Source of the DNA: Gammaproteobacteria bacterium
GTDB taxonomy: Bacteria > Pseudomonadota > Gammaproteobacteria > HK1
Direction of reading: 5' to 3'
NCBI GenBank assembly: GCA_012103455.1
Contig: WLWT01000001.1
Location: 4,223,288 to 4,287,287 of the forward strand
Length of the DNA stretch: 64,000 bases
The notes beneath the pieces were generated by a model. It had not been told where the DNA came from. It ran no database searches and saw only the letters and a program-made list of their open reading frames with translations. Positions 45,579 through 54,625 of the stretch are shown piece by piece. Position numbers and translations under genes: made by a program. Within the stretch, counting starts at the first letter, position 1; each line of letters opens with the position of its first letter.

Positions 45579-45647
45579 TAAAGAAAAATTAACGGGTCGA
45601 TGGGGACATCTTCGAAGTAAGTGCGCAGGGCAGTACATGAGCGAGGC

Positions 45648-47057
45648 TCAAAGTTGTTCCAAAGCCTCCGCCAAAGTATCGACCGGAACTATCCTCAGCC
45701 CTGCAATAGGCCGCTTGGGCACATTGGCACGGGGCGCGATGGCGGTATCGAATCCGTGTTTGACCGCTTCGCGCAAACGCTCCTCGCCGCTAGGCACCGG
45801 ACGTACTTCGCCGGCGAGTCCCAATTCGCCGAAAACCACCGTAGCGCTGGTCAAGGCGCGGTCGCGCAGGCTCGAAACGGCGGCCACCACGATGGCCAGA
45901 TCGGCGGCGGTTTCGCTCACCCGTACCCCGCCCACCACATTGACGAACACGTCTTGATCATGGGCGGTGATACCGCCGTGGCGGTGCAGTACGGCCAGCA
46001 GCATGGCCAACCGGTTCTGATCCGTACCCACGGCCAAGCGCCGTGGATTGCCTAGATTGCTTTGATCCACCAGCGCCTGCACCTCCAACATCAACGGCCG
46101 TGTGCCCTCCCGTGTTACCGTTACCACACTGCCGGGCGAGTTGACGCCCGAGCGCGAGAGAAAAATCGCCGAAGGATTGCCAACGCCTCGCAGGCCCCGC
46201 TCGGTCATAGCGAAGATGCCCATTTCGTTAGCCGCGCCGAACCGGTTCTTCACCGCCCGTATCAGACGGAAGCGGCTCGAATTCTCACTCTCGAAATAAA
46301 GCACGGTGTCCACCATGTGCTCCAGCACCCGCGGTCCGGCCAAGGCCCCCTCCTTGGTGACATGGCCCACCAGCAACAGCGAGGTACCGGTGGCTTTAGC
46401 AAAGCGCACCAACTGCGCCGCGGATTCACGCACCTGCGCCACACCGCCCGGCGCCGAACCCAACAACTCGGTGTGCATGGTCTGCACCGAATCTATGACT
46501 AACACTTTGGCTTTGGCCACCACTTCGGCCTGCGCCTTCGGCTGCTCCCTGGCGGCGTGAGCGACAATAGCTTCCACCTGGGTTTCGGCCAGCAGACGCA
46601 AGCCGCCGCGCGCAAGGCCCAACCGATCGGCCCGGCTTACCACCTGCCCGAGCGACTCCTCACCCGTGACATAAAGACCGCTGCCACCCCGGGCGATAAC
46701 CTGCGCCAGTGCTTGCAGTAACAGGGTGGACTTGCCGATACCCGGATCACCGCCAAGCAACACCACCGCGCCGGGTACTAATCCACCACCCAGCACCCTA
46801 TCCAATTCCGCCAAACCGGTGGCCTGGGCCGGTTCGGCCGCCAGATCCACATTCTCGGCCGCGACCACCACACTACCGGTGACACCCCCGGCGGTGACAC
46901 CCCCGGCGTAGCCACCTCGCGCGGATGCCGCACGGCCACCACCACCTATCTGCTCGACCAGGGAGTTCCATGCGCCGCACTCCGGGCACTGGCCACTCCA
47001 ACGGCTAGCGACATGACCACACTCCTGGCACTGATGACGTGCTCTGGCCTTGCTCAT
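45648..47057 (-). CDS. radA: DNA repair protein RadA
   Basis: A 469-residue RecA-like branch-migration ATPase/helicase. The N-terminal zinc finger is CQECGHVASRWSGQCPECGAW (C-x2-C twice); Walker A is LLGGDPGIGKSTLLLQ near residue 104; the RadA-specific KNRFG motif is in VKNRFGAANEMGIFAM. A Lon-like C-terminal domain follows. A perfect 15-bp DNA duplication gives AGGVT-AGGVT in the linker after the zinc finger. The start overlaps the recJ stop by 4 nt, so recJ and radA are expressed together. Confidence 0.96.
   Translation of the reverse strand: MSKARARHQCQECGHVASRWSGQCPECGAWNSLVEQIGGGGRAASARGGYAGGVTAGGVTGSVVVAAENVDLAAEPAQATGLAELDRVLGGGLVPGAVVLLGGDPGIGKSTLLLQALAQVIARGGSGLYVTGEESLGQVVSRADRLGLARGGLRLLAETQVEAIVAHAAREQPKAQAEVVAKAKVLVIDSVQTMHTELLGSAPGGVAQVRESAAQLVRFAKATGTSLLLVGHVTKEGALAGPRVLEHMVDTVLYFESENSSRFRLIRAVKNRFGAANEMGIFAMTERGLRGVGNPSAIFLSRSGVNSPGSVVTVTREGTRPLMLEVQALVDQSNLGNPRRLAVGTDQNRLAMLLAVLHRHGGITAHDQDVFVNVVGGVRVSETAADLAIVVAAVSSLRDRALTSATVVFGELGLAGEVRPVPSGEERLREAVKHGFDTAIAPRANVPKRPIAGLRIVPVDTLAEALEQL
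46878..46907. repeat. perfect 15-bp tandem duplication inside radA
   Basis: GGTGACACCCCCGGC occurs twice in succession without mismatch. It encodes AGGVT-AGGVT on the minus strand, in the linker between zinc finger and ATPase core. Confidence 0.9.
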
Positions 47058-48892
47058 GGCGGTACTTCCCTGGTGGCAACTTCTACGACAGTGATGCCTT
47101 CGGAAGTCATTTCCTCGGCAGTCATTTCCTCGGGAATAATCCCTCTGGGCGAACCCACCTCCGGCGCCACATGCTGCAAAACCAGTTGTACATTACTGAA
47201 TCCACGGTAATCGTTCACATCCAGCCGGTAGACCGCGCGGATGCGGGCCGGGCACGGATGGCGTTCCGCCATGCCGAAGCCGATAGCCTCCACCACCTGC
47301 CCGCCGGAGGACGGACGCAAGCGTAGCTTGAGGTGCCGTTGCGCCACGATGCGCTGCTCCAGTACGCTGAAGGTTCCATCGAATACCGGCTCGGCAAAAC
47401 CCTGCCCCCATGGGCCTTCGCGGCGTAGTGCTTCGGCCACGTAGAGATTGATGAAACGCGCCGGCAGTTCGCCATCACTCCAAACGATGCGCTGTGCACC
47501 CGCCCGGCCCAGCACCTGCGCCACCGTATCGGCGAACAGGGTGCGAAAATTTTCCAATTTATCCGCCCGGATGGTGAGCCCGGCCGCCATAGCGTGGCCA
47601 CCGAAACGCTCGATGAGAGAGGGCTCCACAGCCGCGATCCGCTCCAGCACATCTTTGATGTGCAACCCTTCTATGGAACGGGCGGAGCCCTTCAGAAAAT
47701 TTTCCCCATCCGGGGCGAAAGCAACCACCGGCTTGTGTACCCGGTCTTTGACCCGGGCGGCAATAATCCCCACCACCCCCGGGTGCCAATCCTCGCTTGC
47801 CAGGGCCAGCGCCGCAGGCAATACCCCACCGGCGGCCAAGGCCTTCAACTGCTGCCAAGCGTGCGCCTGCATGTCCGACTCAATTTCACGCCGCATCAAG
47901 TTGAGTCCATCGAGTTCACCGGCCATGGCCGCCGCCTGCTCATAGGATTGCGCTAACAAGCACTCTATGCCCACAGACATATCGTCCAAGCGGCCAGCCG
48001 CATTGAGGCGCGGCGCGGCGGCGAATCCCAGATCGGCGGCCACCACCCGTTGCAACCGCCGCCCCCCTGCCGCCAGCAGCGCTTTGATCCCGGGCCGGCA
48101 GCGGCCAGCGCGGATACGGGCGAGCCCTTGTCGCACCAACACGCGGTTGTTGTGATCCAAAGGCACGACATCGGCCACCGTCCCCAGGGCCACCAGATCG
48201 AGCAATGCAGCCAAATTCGGCGGCGCGGCACCTAAGCGGTTGAACGTACCGTCTTCGCGCATGGCTGCCCGCAGGGCCGCCATCAGATAAAAAGCGACGC
48301 CTACACCCGCCAAATGCTTGCTGGGAAACTCGTCACCGGGCAGATTGGGATTGACGATAGCATCAGCGTCCGGCAACCGAGGGCCGGGCAAATGGTGATC
48401 GGTCACGATCACTTTGACACCGGCGTCTCGTGCCGCCGCCACCCCGTCCACGCTGCTGATGCCGTTGTCCACCGTCACCAACACGGCCGGTGAACGTTGT
48501 AGCGCAAGCGCTACGATGTCGGGGCTCAAACCGTAACCATAGTCGAAGCGGTTCGGTACCAAGTAATCGACCGCCGGTGCGCCAAAAGCCCGCAACGCGC
48601 TCACCATGAGCGCACAGCTGGTGGCGCCATCGGCATCAAAGTCGCCGACGATGAGAATACGCTGCCGCTCGGCGATGGCGTGGCGCAGTATTGCCGCCGC
48701 TTGCGTCACGCCGCCCATGGAATCGAAAGCGGCCAGCGCTCCTAAAGTAGTGTTCAGATCAGCGTCCGAACGGATCCCGCGATTGGCGTATATGCGGCGA
48801 ATAACGGGATGCAGATCCACCCCGAAACGAAGTGGGCGCTGCGGCACCGGCCGCCGTACGATTGTTACCGCAGCGGTGAGCCCATCTGTCAT
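47054..48892 (-). CDS. recJ: single-stranded-DNA-specific exonuclease RecJ
   Basis: A 612-residue DHH-family 5'-3' exonuclease. The metal motifs are visible: ILIVGDFDADGATSCALMVS near residue 80, VTVDNGISS and VTDHHLPGPRLPDADAIVNP. The DHHA1 and OB-like parts follow (RSIEGLHIKDVLERIAAVEP, GGHAMAAGL). RecJ acts in recombination and repair. The last ~25 residues (IIPEE-MTAEE-MTSEG-ITVVE and onward) come from four 15-bp repeat units and extend beyond the normal end. An ATG at 48892 is used; a GTG 15 bases earlier, just after the neighbour's stop, is possible. Overlaps radA by 4 nt. Confidence 0.94.
   Translation of the reverse strand: MTDGLTAAVTIVRRPVPQRPLRFGVDLHPVIRRIYANRGIRSDADLNTTLGALAAFDSMGGVTQAAAILRHAIAERQRILIVGDFDADGATSCALMVSALRAFGAPAVDYLVPNRFDYGYGLSPDIVALALQRSPAVLVTVDNGISSVDGVAAARDAGVKVIVTDHHLPGPRLPDADAIVNPNLPGDEFPSKHLAGVGVAFYLMAALRAAMREDGTFNRLGAAPPNLAALLDLVALGTVADVVPLDHNNRVLVRQGLARIRAGRCRPGIKALLAAGGRRLQRVVAADLGFAAAPRLNAAGRLDDMSVGIECLLAQSYEQAAAMAGELDGLNLMRREIESDMQAHAWQQLKALAAGGVLPAALALASEDWHPGVVGIIAARVKDRVHKPVVAFAPDGENFLKGSARSIEGLHIKDVLERIAAVEPSLIERFGGHAMAAGLTIRADKLENFRTLFADTVAQVLGRAGAQRIVWSDGELPARFINLYVAEALRREGPWGQGFAEPVFDGTFSVLEQRIVAQRHLKLRLRPSSGGQVVEAIGFGMAERHPCPARIRAVYRLDVNDYRGFSNVQLVLQHVAPEVGSPRGIIPEEMTAEEMTSEGITVVEVATREVPP
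47088..47147. repeat. 15-bp imperfect tandem repeat, four units, in the recJ C-terminus
   Basis: Units ACAGTGATGCCTTCG, GAAGTCATTTCCTCG, GCAGTCATTTCCTCG and GGAATAATCCCTCTG follow at exactly 15 bp. The two middle units differ at two bases; the outer two have diverged. Confidence 0.85.
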
Positions 48893-48907
48893 CTGCGCTT
48901 CGATCAC

Positions 48908-50008
48908 TCAAGAGACTCGAGCGCTTAGGGCTCGCTCACCCCAGGCCTCCAGGCCGGTGTAGTGCAACCAGTGTTTTCTACGCCACCATCGCCACAACTG
49001 TCCGCGGGTCACCCTGAGCGCCGGCGCCGGTGGCATTAGCAAACGCATGGCCCGCAGCTTCGCATCGCGCAACGCGCCCACCACCGGCCGAGCCAATTGC
49101 ACCTCGAAGCGCTGCAACGCTTCGCGCCAGCTCTCTACATCCCCGCGCCGGGCCAATGAGCAAGCACCGGTCCAGAGCAGCAACGTATTACCGCCGCGGG
49201 CCAACGCATCCGCCGCCGCCGGCCAGCCGCCGTCCCAGCATTCATGCGCCAGACCGTGATGCCGGCATAAACCGATGAGCAGAGGATCGGCGCCCAGCGC
49301 GCGGGCGTAAGAGGCTTGCCTGCGCGGCGGCAACGCGCCACCGCCCCACAACCAAAGACTGTTGACCGCGGGTAAGCCATCGCTCACACGGCGCTCATTC
49401 AACGGTGCCCTATGCAAAATCATCTGTGCCTGGGTCAACCAGGCACGCCATGGGCCGCCGCCGTCACCACCGGGCAGCAAAGATCCACGCACCCGGGTCA
49501 CCGCCACATCCAAGGGATGAGTGGTTACCGCGCCGACTTCCCCGCAGCCCCTGCCGCCGCTATCATCCATCGGCACATACCACCGGTAGGCGGCAAGCGC
49601 TTGCGGTGGACCGGGCGCGGGCAACTCGGCGAGTTCCCCGGCCAGTGCCACCGCCTCCTCGCGACTCAAGCGAAGCGCTTCGCCATAGACCACTTGCGCA
49701 CCGTGCGGCTGCGCTTCCAGATGCACCGGATCGGCACGCAAAAACGCCCGCCCGCCCGCCTCGTGAGCGCCGTCCACCAAGCGCGTCAAAGCGGCCACCG
49801 GCCACCCGCTGGCCCCTGCGCGAAGACCAAACGCCTCGCATAATGCACCGCTTAGAGAATCATCGCCGCCGCCGGCTCCCGCCACACTGCCACGCGCGAA
49901 CAGCAACGAAAAAGAGGGCAGTTGCAGCCCCTCGCACACGAACCGGCACTGCGCTGCCGGCCACGGCCCCAGCAGCCCGGGCGCCAGTACGGTCAGCTCA
50001 GGGCCCAT
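48908..50008 (-). CDS. RpfE/phosphoglycerate mutase-like protein
   Basis: A 366-residue protein of the kind annotated as regulatory protein RpfE or cofactor-independent phosphoglycerate mutase-like, usually found beside recJ and thrC. It starts MGPELTVLAPGLLGPWPAAQ, contains FLRADPVHLEAQPHGAQVVY and NSLWLWGGGALP. In the alkaline-phosphatase-like superfamily the metal ligands should include the Asp/His of ADPVH. The biochemical role is not established. The ATG at 50008, 27 bp after the thrC stop, gives the usual length; a frame open 78 codons further up lies inside thrC. Likely co-transcribed with thrC and recJ. Confidence 0.78.
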   Translation of the reverse strand: MGPELTVLAPGLLGPWPAAQCRFVCEGLQLPSFSLLFARGSVAGAGGGDDSLSGALCEAFGLRAGASGWPVAALTRLVDGAHEAGGRAFLRADPVHLEAQPHGAQVVYGEALRLSREEAVALAGELAELPAPGPPQALAAYRWYVPMDDSGGRGCGEVGAVTTHPLDVAVTRVRGSLLPGGDGGGPWRAWLTQAQMILHRAPLNERRVSDGLPAVNSLWLWGGGALPPRRQASYARALGADPLLIGLCRHHGLAHECWDGGWPAAADALARGGNTLLLWTGACSLARRGDVESWREALQRFEVQLARPVVGALRDAKLRAMRLLMPPAPALRVTRGQLWRWWRRKHWLHYTGLEAWGERALSARVS

Positions 50009-50034
50009 AGTGATGGGCGGTGCGATGGGCGATT

Positions 50035-51105
50035 TCAGAGGGCATCCAGAATCGCTTGACGTACGGCGCCCGCTTCGGCTGGCACCTGTAGCGGCCTCAG
50101 CGCATTCTCGGTGACCGCTGTATCGGCATCCTTGAGCCCATGACCGGTCACCGTGCAGACAACCGTAGCGCCGGCGGGAATGCGGCCCTTGACAACCGCA
50201 TCGATAGCACCAGCCACCGAGATAGCGGAAGCGGGCTCGCAAAACACCCCTTCGCGCTCAGCCAATAACCGCTGGCAGCGCAAGATCTCACGGTCATCGA
50301 AAGCGCAAAACCAGCCCTTGGACTCCTGCCCGGCAACCAGCGCTTTATCCCAGGACTGAGGCTGGCCGATGCGTATGGCAGTGGCAACCGTCTCCGGTGT
50401 CCGTACCGGCGCGCCGTGCACAAAAGGCGCCGCACCGCTCGCCTGGCATCCCACCATGGCCGGCCTGGTGTTAGCCCGCTCGGCACCCACGTATTCGCAA
50501 TAACCCATCCAGTAAGCCGAGATATTGCCGGCATTACCCACCGGCAAACAGTGAAAATCCGGCGCCCGTCCGAGAACATCTACGATTTCGAAAGCCGCCG
50601 TCTTCTGGCCGTGCAAACGAAAGGGGTTGACCGAGTTGACCAAAGCGACCGGCGCACTCTCGGCCATTTCTTTTACCAAACGCATGCCGTCATCGAAATT
50701 ACCCCGAATTTGAATAACCTTGGCGCCGTGCATCACTGCTTGGGCCAATTTGCCAAAAGCGATTTTACCTTCGGGGATGATGACGAAAGCACGCATACCG
50801 CCGCGCGCCGCGTAGGCGGCGGCCGAGGCAGAGGTGTTACCGGTGGAGGCGCAGATAATCGCCTCCGCCCCTTCATACCGCGCTTGGGTCACGGCCACAG
50901 TCATGCCGCGATCTTTGAATGAACCAGTGGGGTTAGTGCCTTCGTACTTGGCATAGAGTCGAACATCGGCATTCAGTTCGGACTCCATGTTATGCAACCG
51001 CATGAGCGGTGTGTTGCCCTCGCGCAGCGAAATGACCTCGATGTCATCGGCAAGCGGCATCCACGCGCGGTAATGGTCGATGAGTCCGGTATAGTTGATC
51101 GGCAT
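50035..51105 (-). CDS. thrC: threonine synthase
   Basis: A 356-residue PLP enzyme making threonine from O-phosphohomoserine. The PLP lysine is in TNPTGSFKDRGMTVAVTQ near residue 60, the phosphate loop is IICASTGNTSASAAAYAARG and the C-terminal VVCTVTGHGLKDADT is typical. A short threonine synthase as in many proteobacteria outside the enterics. A GTG three codons upstream could also start it. It stands behind hom, with MITE copy 4 inserted in the 222-bp gap. Confidence 0.95.
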   Translation of the reverse strand: MPINYTGLIDHYRAWMPLADDIEVISLREGNTPLMRLHNMESELNADVRLYAKYEGTNPTGSFKDRGMTVAVTQARYEGAEAIICASTGNTSASAAAYAARGGMRAFVIIPEGKIAFGKLAQAVMHGAKVIQIRGNFDDGMRLVKEMAESAPVALVNSVNPFRLHGQKTAAFEIVDVLGRAPDFHCLPVGNAGNISAYWMGYCEYVGAERANTRPAMVGCQASGAAPFVHGAPVRTPETVATAIRIGQPQSWDKALVAGQESKGWFCAFDDREILRCQRLLAEREGVFCEPASAISVAGAIDAVVKGRIPAGATVVCTVTGHGLKDADTAVTENALRPLQVPAEAGAVRQAILDAL

Positions 51106-51139
51106 ATTGCTCACTCAACTGAGTATCTATCCACTTTTA

Positions 51140-51279
51140 GGGTACCTCTAAAAATGCACTTTTTCCGCGATTGCGGCGTCAGCGCCGTGCTCGAATCCTC
51201 AGGTATCACCTATACACTGCGGTTGCGCGCGCGGTGCTTCCTTGCACTCACGAAAAAATGACTATTTTTAGAGGTGCCC
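51140..51279. mobile_element. MITE copy 4 (140 bp) between hom and thrC
   Basis: Complete copy bounded by GGGTACCTCTAAAAAT and ATTTTTAGAGGTGCCC; the inverted ends can be extended imperfectly to about 26 bp. It is flanked on both sides by the perfect 4-mer TTTA (51136-51139 and 51280-51283), the clearest target duplication among the copies. It splits the hom-thrC unit. Confidence 0.9.
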
Positions 51280-51327
51280 TTTATTCAATCCACTTGCATC
51301 TGGCCACAGGTGTTCAACCGCCACAAC

Positions 51328-52644
51328 TCAATCCCCGTCCAAAGCCTCCACCCGCAGGCGCATGACCGCGCCCGAGATATGCTTGCTGGCCTCGATACGC
51401 GCAAGCGCATCATCCATCTGTCCCTCGCGCACAGGATGGGTCAGCATGATGAGCGGCACTTGGCTGGCACCGGCCTTGGCCTCTTTTTGCACCACCGCCT
51501 CGATACTGATGCCGTTGCTAGCGAGGATGCTCGCCACCTCGGCCAAAACACCCGGGCGATCATCAGCCTGCATGCGCAGATAGTACGCCGTTAACGTCTG
51601 CGCCATGGGGACCACAGGAACGTCGGCCATCTGCTCGGCTTGGAACGCCAAGTGCGGTACCCGGTTGCCCGGAGCGGTGCTCAGGGCGCGCACCACATCG
51701 ACCAGATCCGCAATCACCGCGGATGCGGTCGCCTCGGCACCGGCCCCGGCACCGTAGTGCAGCGTGGCGCCCACCGCGTCCCCTTTGACCAAGACCGCGT
51801 TCATAACACCGTTCACATTCGCGAGCAGACGCCGCTCGGGGATCAAAGTGGGATGAACGCGCATCTCCACGCCTTCGCCGGTGCGCCGCGCCAATCCCAG
51901 GTGCTTGATGCGATAACCCAACTGCTCGGCGAACGTGATATCCAGCGGCGTTATGGCGGTAATCCCTTCCACGTACAGCGCATCGAAATCCAACGGCTTG
52001 CCGAATGCTACCGAACCCAAGATGGCCAACTTGTGAGCAGCGTCTATCCCTTGCACATCGAAAGCCGGATCGGCTTCGGCAAACCCAAGTGCCTGCGCCT
52101 CGGCCAGCACATCATCGAACGTCCGGCTCTTGTCGCGCATCTCGCTCAAGATGAAATTCGCCGTACCGTTGATGATGCCGGCCAACCATTCGATACGGTT
52201 GCCGGCCAGCCCCTCGCGTATCGCTTTGATAATCGGTATACCGCCAGCCACCGCGGCCTCGAAGGCCACCATGACGCCTTTAGCGCGGGCCGCCGCAAAT
52301 ACCTCATTGCCATGCAGGGCGATGAGCGCTTTGTTGGCCGTCACCACATGCTTGCCCTGGGCGATCGCCTCGCTGACCAGTTCGTAAGCCAATTCAGTGC
52401 CACCGATAAGCTCCACGACTATATCCACGCCGTCATTGCGCACCACATCGACAGGATCGGTGGTCAACGCAATCCCGCTGGTATCGCAGATGCGGGGCTT
52501 AGCGACATCGCGCACCGCGGCATGGGCAATGCGTACAGCGCGTCCCGCCCGGCGGGAGATTTCTTCGCCGTTTCTGGCGAGCACATTGACGGTACCGCCG
52601 CCGACGGTACCCAAGCCGAGCAAGCCTACGTTAGCTGGCTTCAT
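51328..52644 (-). CDS. hom: homoserine dehydrogenase
   Basis: A 438-residue monofunctional homoserine dehydrogenase of the ACT-domain type. The NAD(P) loop is VGLLGLGTVGGGTVNVLARN at the start, the catalytic region is GTANFILSEMRDKSRTFDDV, and a C-terminal ACT domain (ADDRPGVLAEVASILASNGI) senses threonine. It reduces aspartate semialdehyde to homoserine. The ATG at 52644 has GGAG six bases before it. hom precedes thrC as usual, with a MITE inserted between. Confidence 0.96.
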   Translation of the reverse strand: MKPANVGLLGLGTVGGGTVNVLARNGEEISRRAGRAVRIAHAAVRDVAKPRICDTSGIALTTDPVDVVRNDGVDIVVELIGGTELAYELVSEAIAQGKHVVTANKALIALHGNEVFAAARAKGVMVAFEAAVAGGIPIIKAIREGLAGNRIEWLAGIINGTANFILSEMRDKSRTFDDVLAEAQALGFAEADPAFDVQGIDAAHKLAILGSVAFGKPLDFDALYVEGITAITPLDITFAEQLGYRIKHLGLARRTGEGVEMRVHPTLIPERRLLANVNGVMNAVLVKGDAVGATLHYGAGAGAEATASAVIADLVDVVRALSTAPGNRVPHLAFQAEQMADVPVVPMAQTLTAYYLRMQADDRPGVLAEVASILASNGISIEAVVQKEAKAGASQVPLIMLTHPVREGQMDDALARIEASKHISGAVMRLRVEALDGD

Positions 52645-52911
52645 AATCAACTCCGATGACACTTATAGGGCGCATCATCCGTATCTGCGAGCGGGTGCCG
52701 GCCATTAGGACTGCCCATCCCAAGGTAACTACCCCGTAAATCCCGCGCCCATAGCAGCGCGCTACCGTCACGGACACTCGGGCCCGGACCAGCCGGGCAA
52801 TGTAACTAGAGCAGAGATCGGCTGTCAAAAAGAACCGGCTGCGAATAAATAATGAATGTTATCCTCCCCGGACCATAAGGCTGCGGCAACAATCCCCGGA
52901 CAGGTGAAGCC

Positions 52912-54357
52912 ATGACAGATCTGCTGAGCACAGTGAGCGAACGCTTGTTGGCACCCGGCGATGTCAGCGATGTGGGCATCGCCAAGACCTTAGCCGGCAT
53001 CATGAGCCACCGGGTAGACAGCGCCGATCTTTATTTTCAACACTCGCGCTCCGAATCCTGGGTGCTAGAGGACGGCGTTGTCAAAGAAGGCGCCCATAAC
53101 ATCGAGCAAGGTGTTGGCGTGCGCGCCGTGAGCGGCGAAAAAACCGGCTTCGCTTACTGCGATGAGATCGTCTTGCCAGCTCTTACGCAAGCGGCTAGCG
53201 CGGCCCGTGCCATCGCCCGCAGCGGAGGGGACGGCGCCGTGCAAGCATGGCACCGCTCAGCGCCGCTGCAACTCTATGCGCCCATCGATCCGTTGAGCAC
53301 GTTGAGCGAGCGCGAACGGCTCGCATTGATGGAATTGGCCGACAGTCGAGCGCGCGCCGCCGATCCCCGTATCAAACAAGTCATCGTCAGCCTCTCAGCG
53401 GAGCTTCGCACTATTCTAGTGGCCGCTAGCGACGGCACCCTCGCCGGCGATGTACGCCCACTGGTACGCATGAACGTCAGCGTGATCGCCGAGGATGGCG
53501 GCCGGCGCCAACAAGGAACCTCCGGTGGCGGTGCGCGCCAGGGATACGACTATTTTGCCACTGACAATCATGCCGCCGGCTATGCCCTGGAGGCGGTTCG
53601 GCAAGCACTGCTCAATTTGGATGCGGTCGATGCCCCAGCGGGCACCATGCCGGTGGTACTAGGCCCCGGCTGGCCCGGCGTGTTGTTGCACGAAGCCGTA
53701 GGGCACGGCTTGGAAGGCGACTTCAACCGCAAAGGCAGCTCCGCTTTCGCCGGCCGTGTCGGCGAGCAGGTAGCCAGCCCTCTTTGCACGGTGGTTGACG
53801 ACGGTACCTTGGAAGGGCGCCGCGGCTCGCTCAACATCGACGATGAAGGCACGCCCGCGCAGTACACCACCCTCATCGAAAACGGCGTACTGACCGGTTA
53901 CATGCAGGACAAACTCAACGCCGGGCTCATGGGCACGAGTTCGACCGGCAATGGCCGGCGCGAGTCTTACGCCCACCTGCCGATGCCCCGCATGACCAAC
54001 ACTTATATGCTGGCCGGTGAACACGAGCCCGAAGAGATTATTCGTTCTGTGGACCGGGGCCTATACGCCGTCAACTTCGGAGGCGGACAAGTCGATATTA
54101 CCTCCGGCAAGTTCGTCTTCTCGGCCAGCGAAGCGTATCTCATAGAGAACGGCAAAGTTACGCGCCCGGTCAAAGGCGCCACCCTCATCGGTAACGGTCC
54201 CGAGGCGATGACTCGGATCAGCATGGCGGGCAACGATCTGGCTTTGGACACAGGCGTTGGCACCTGTGGCAAAGAGGGCCAATCCGTGCCGGTGGGCGTT
54301 GGCCAGCCCACGTTGCGAGTCGATGCATTGACGGTAGGCGGCACCAGTACCGGTTAA
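52912..54357 (+). CDS. tldD: metalloprotease TldD
   Basis: A 481-residue member of the TldD/PmbA family. The zinc-binding HExxxH stands in GVLLHEAVGHGLEGDFNRKG near residue 262, and the C-terminal cysteine-containing TGVGTCGKEGQSVPVGVGQP is conserved. TldD with TldE acts in peptide maturation (microcin B17) and in clearing of antitoxin CcdA. No tldE is in the window. AGGTGA lies four bases before the ATG. It is divergent from hom across 267 bp without a recognised gene. Confidence 0.95.
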   Translation: MTDLLSTVSERLLAPGDVSDVGIAKTLAGIMSHRVDSADLYFQHSRSESWVLEDGVVKEGAHNIEQGVGVRAVSGEKTGFAYCDEIVLPALTQAASAARAIARSGGDGAVQAWHRSAPLQLYAPIDPLSTLSERERLALMELADSRARAADPRIKQVIVSLSAELRTILVAASDGTLAGDVRPLVRMNVSVIAEDGGRRQQGTSGGGARQGYDYFATDNHAAGYALEAVRQALLNLDAVDAPAGTMPVVLGPGWPGVLLHEAVGHGLEGDFNRKGSSAFAGRVGEQVASPLCTVVDDGTLEGRRGSLNIDDEGTPAQYTTLIENGVLTGYMQDKLNAGLMGTSSTGNGRRESYAHLPMPRMTNTYMLAGEHEPEEIIRSVDRGLYAVNFGGGQVDITSGKFVFSASEAYLIENGKVTRPVKGATLIGNGPEAMTRISMAGNDLALDTGVGTCGKEGQSVPVGVGQPTLRVDALTVGGTSTG

Positions 54358-54377
54358 CGCCGGCAGGACACTATCTG

Positions 54378-54551
54378 TCACGCCAACTCGACGAGCCCGC
54401 CCTTAACGCCAGCGTGGAAACCTTCATCGAATGCCTTGTCAACACCAAGATCCCTTGCATCCTCGCGCAAAGTGCCGTCCACGGCGCTGGCCGCGATCAA
54501 CCCAAGCTGGAACTCAAACCACTTGGAGATATCCCTATCGCCGGAAGTCAC
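54378..54551 (-). CDS. 57-codon open frame downstream of tldD, opposite strand
   Basis: A GTG at 54551 opens a 57-residue frame on the minus strand that reads MTSGDRDISKWFEFQLGLIA at the start and KGGLVELA at the end. Composition is that of a normal soluble alpha-helical protein, and codon choice looks coding. AAGGA lies 11 bases upstream. No family is recognised. It fills most of the 268-bp gap between tldD and the epoxide hydrolase gene. The open frame in this gap on the plus strand does not look coding. Confidence 0.4.
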   Translation of the reverse strand: MTSGDRDISKWFEFQLGLIAASAVDGTLREDARDLGVDKAFDEGFHAGVKGGLVELA

Positions 54552-54594
54552 TGTAGGTGCGATCCTTCAATGATGTATGAATATCAGCTAAGTG

Positions 54595-54614
54595 CCGGTG
54601 CGAACAGGCACCGG
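54595..54614. promoter_or_regulatory. perfect hairpin upstream of the epoxide hydrolase gene
   Basis: CCGGTGC and GCACCGG (7-bp perfect stem) enclose a six-base loop GAACAG, 11 bases before the start codon. No T-tract follows, so it is not a normal terminator; it could cover the ribosome site or be an operator. Function unproven. Confidence 0.3.
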
Positions 54615-54625
54615 ACGGACGCCCG

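Noticed and set aside
52645..52911. 267-bp gap between hom and tldD
   Set aside because: Searched for RNA genes, leader peptides and operators; only scattered start codons without convincing frames were found. It probably holds the two divergent promoters, but no boxes could be assigned.
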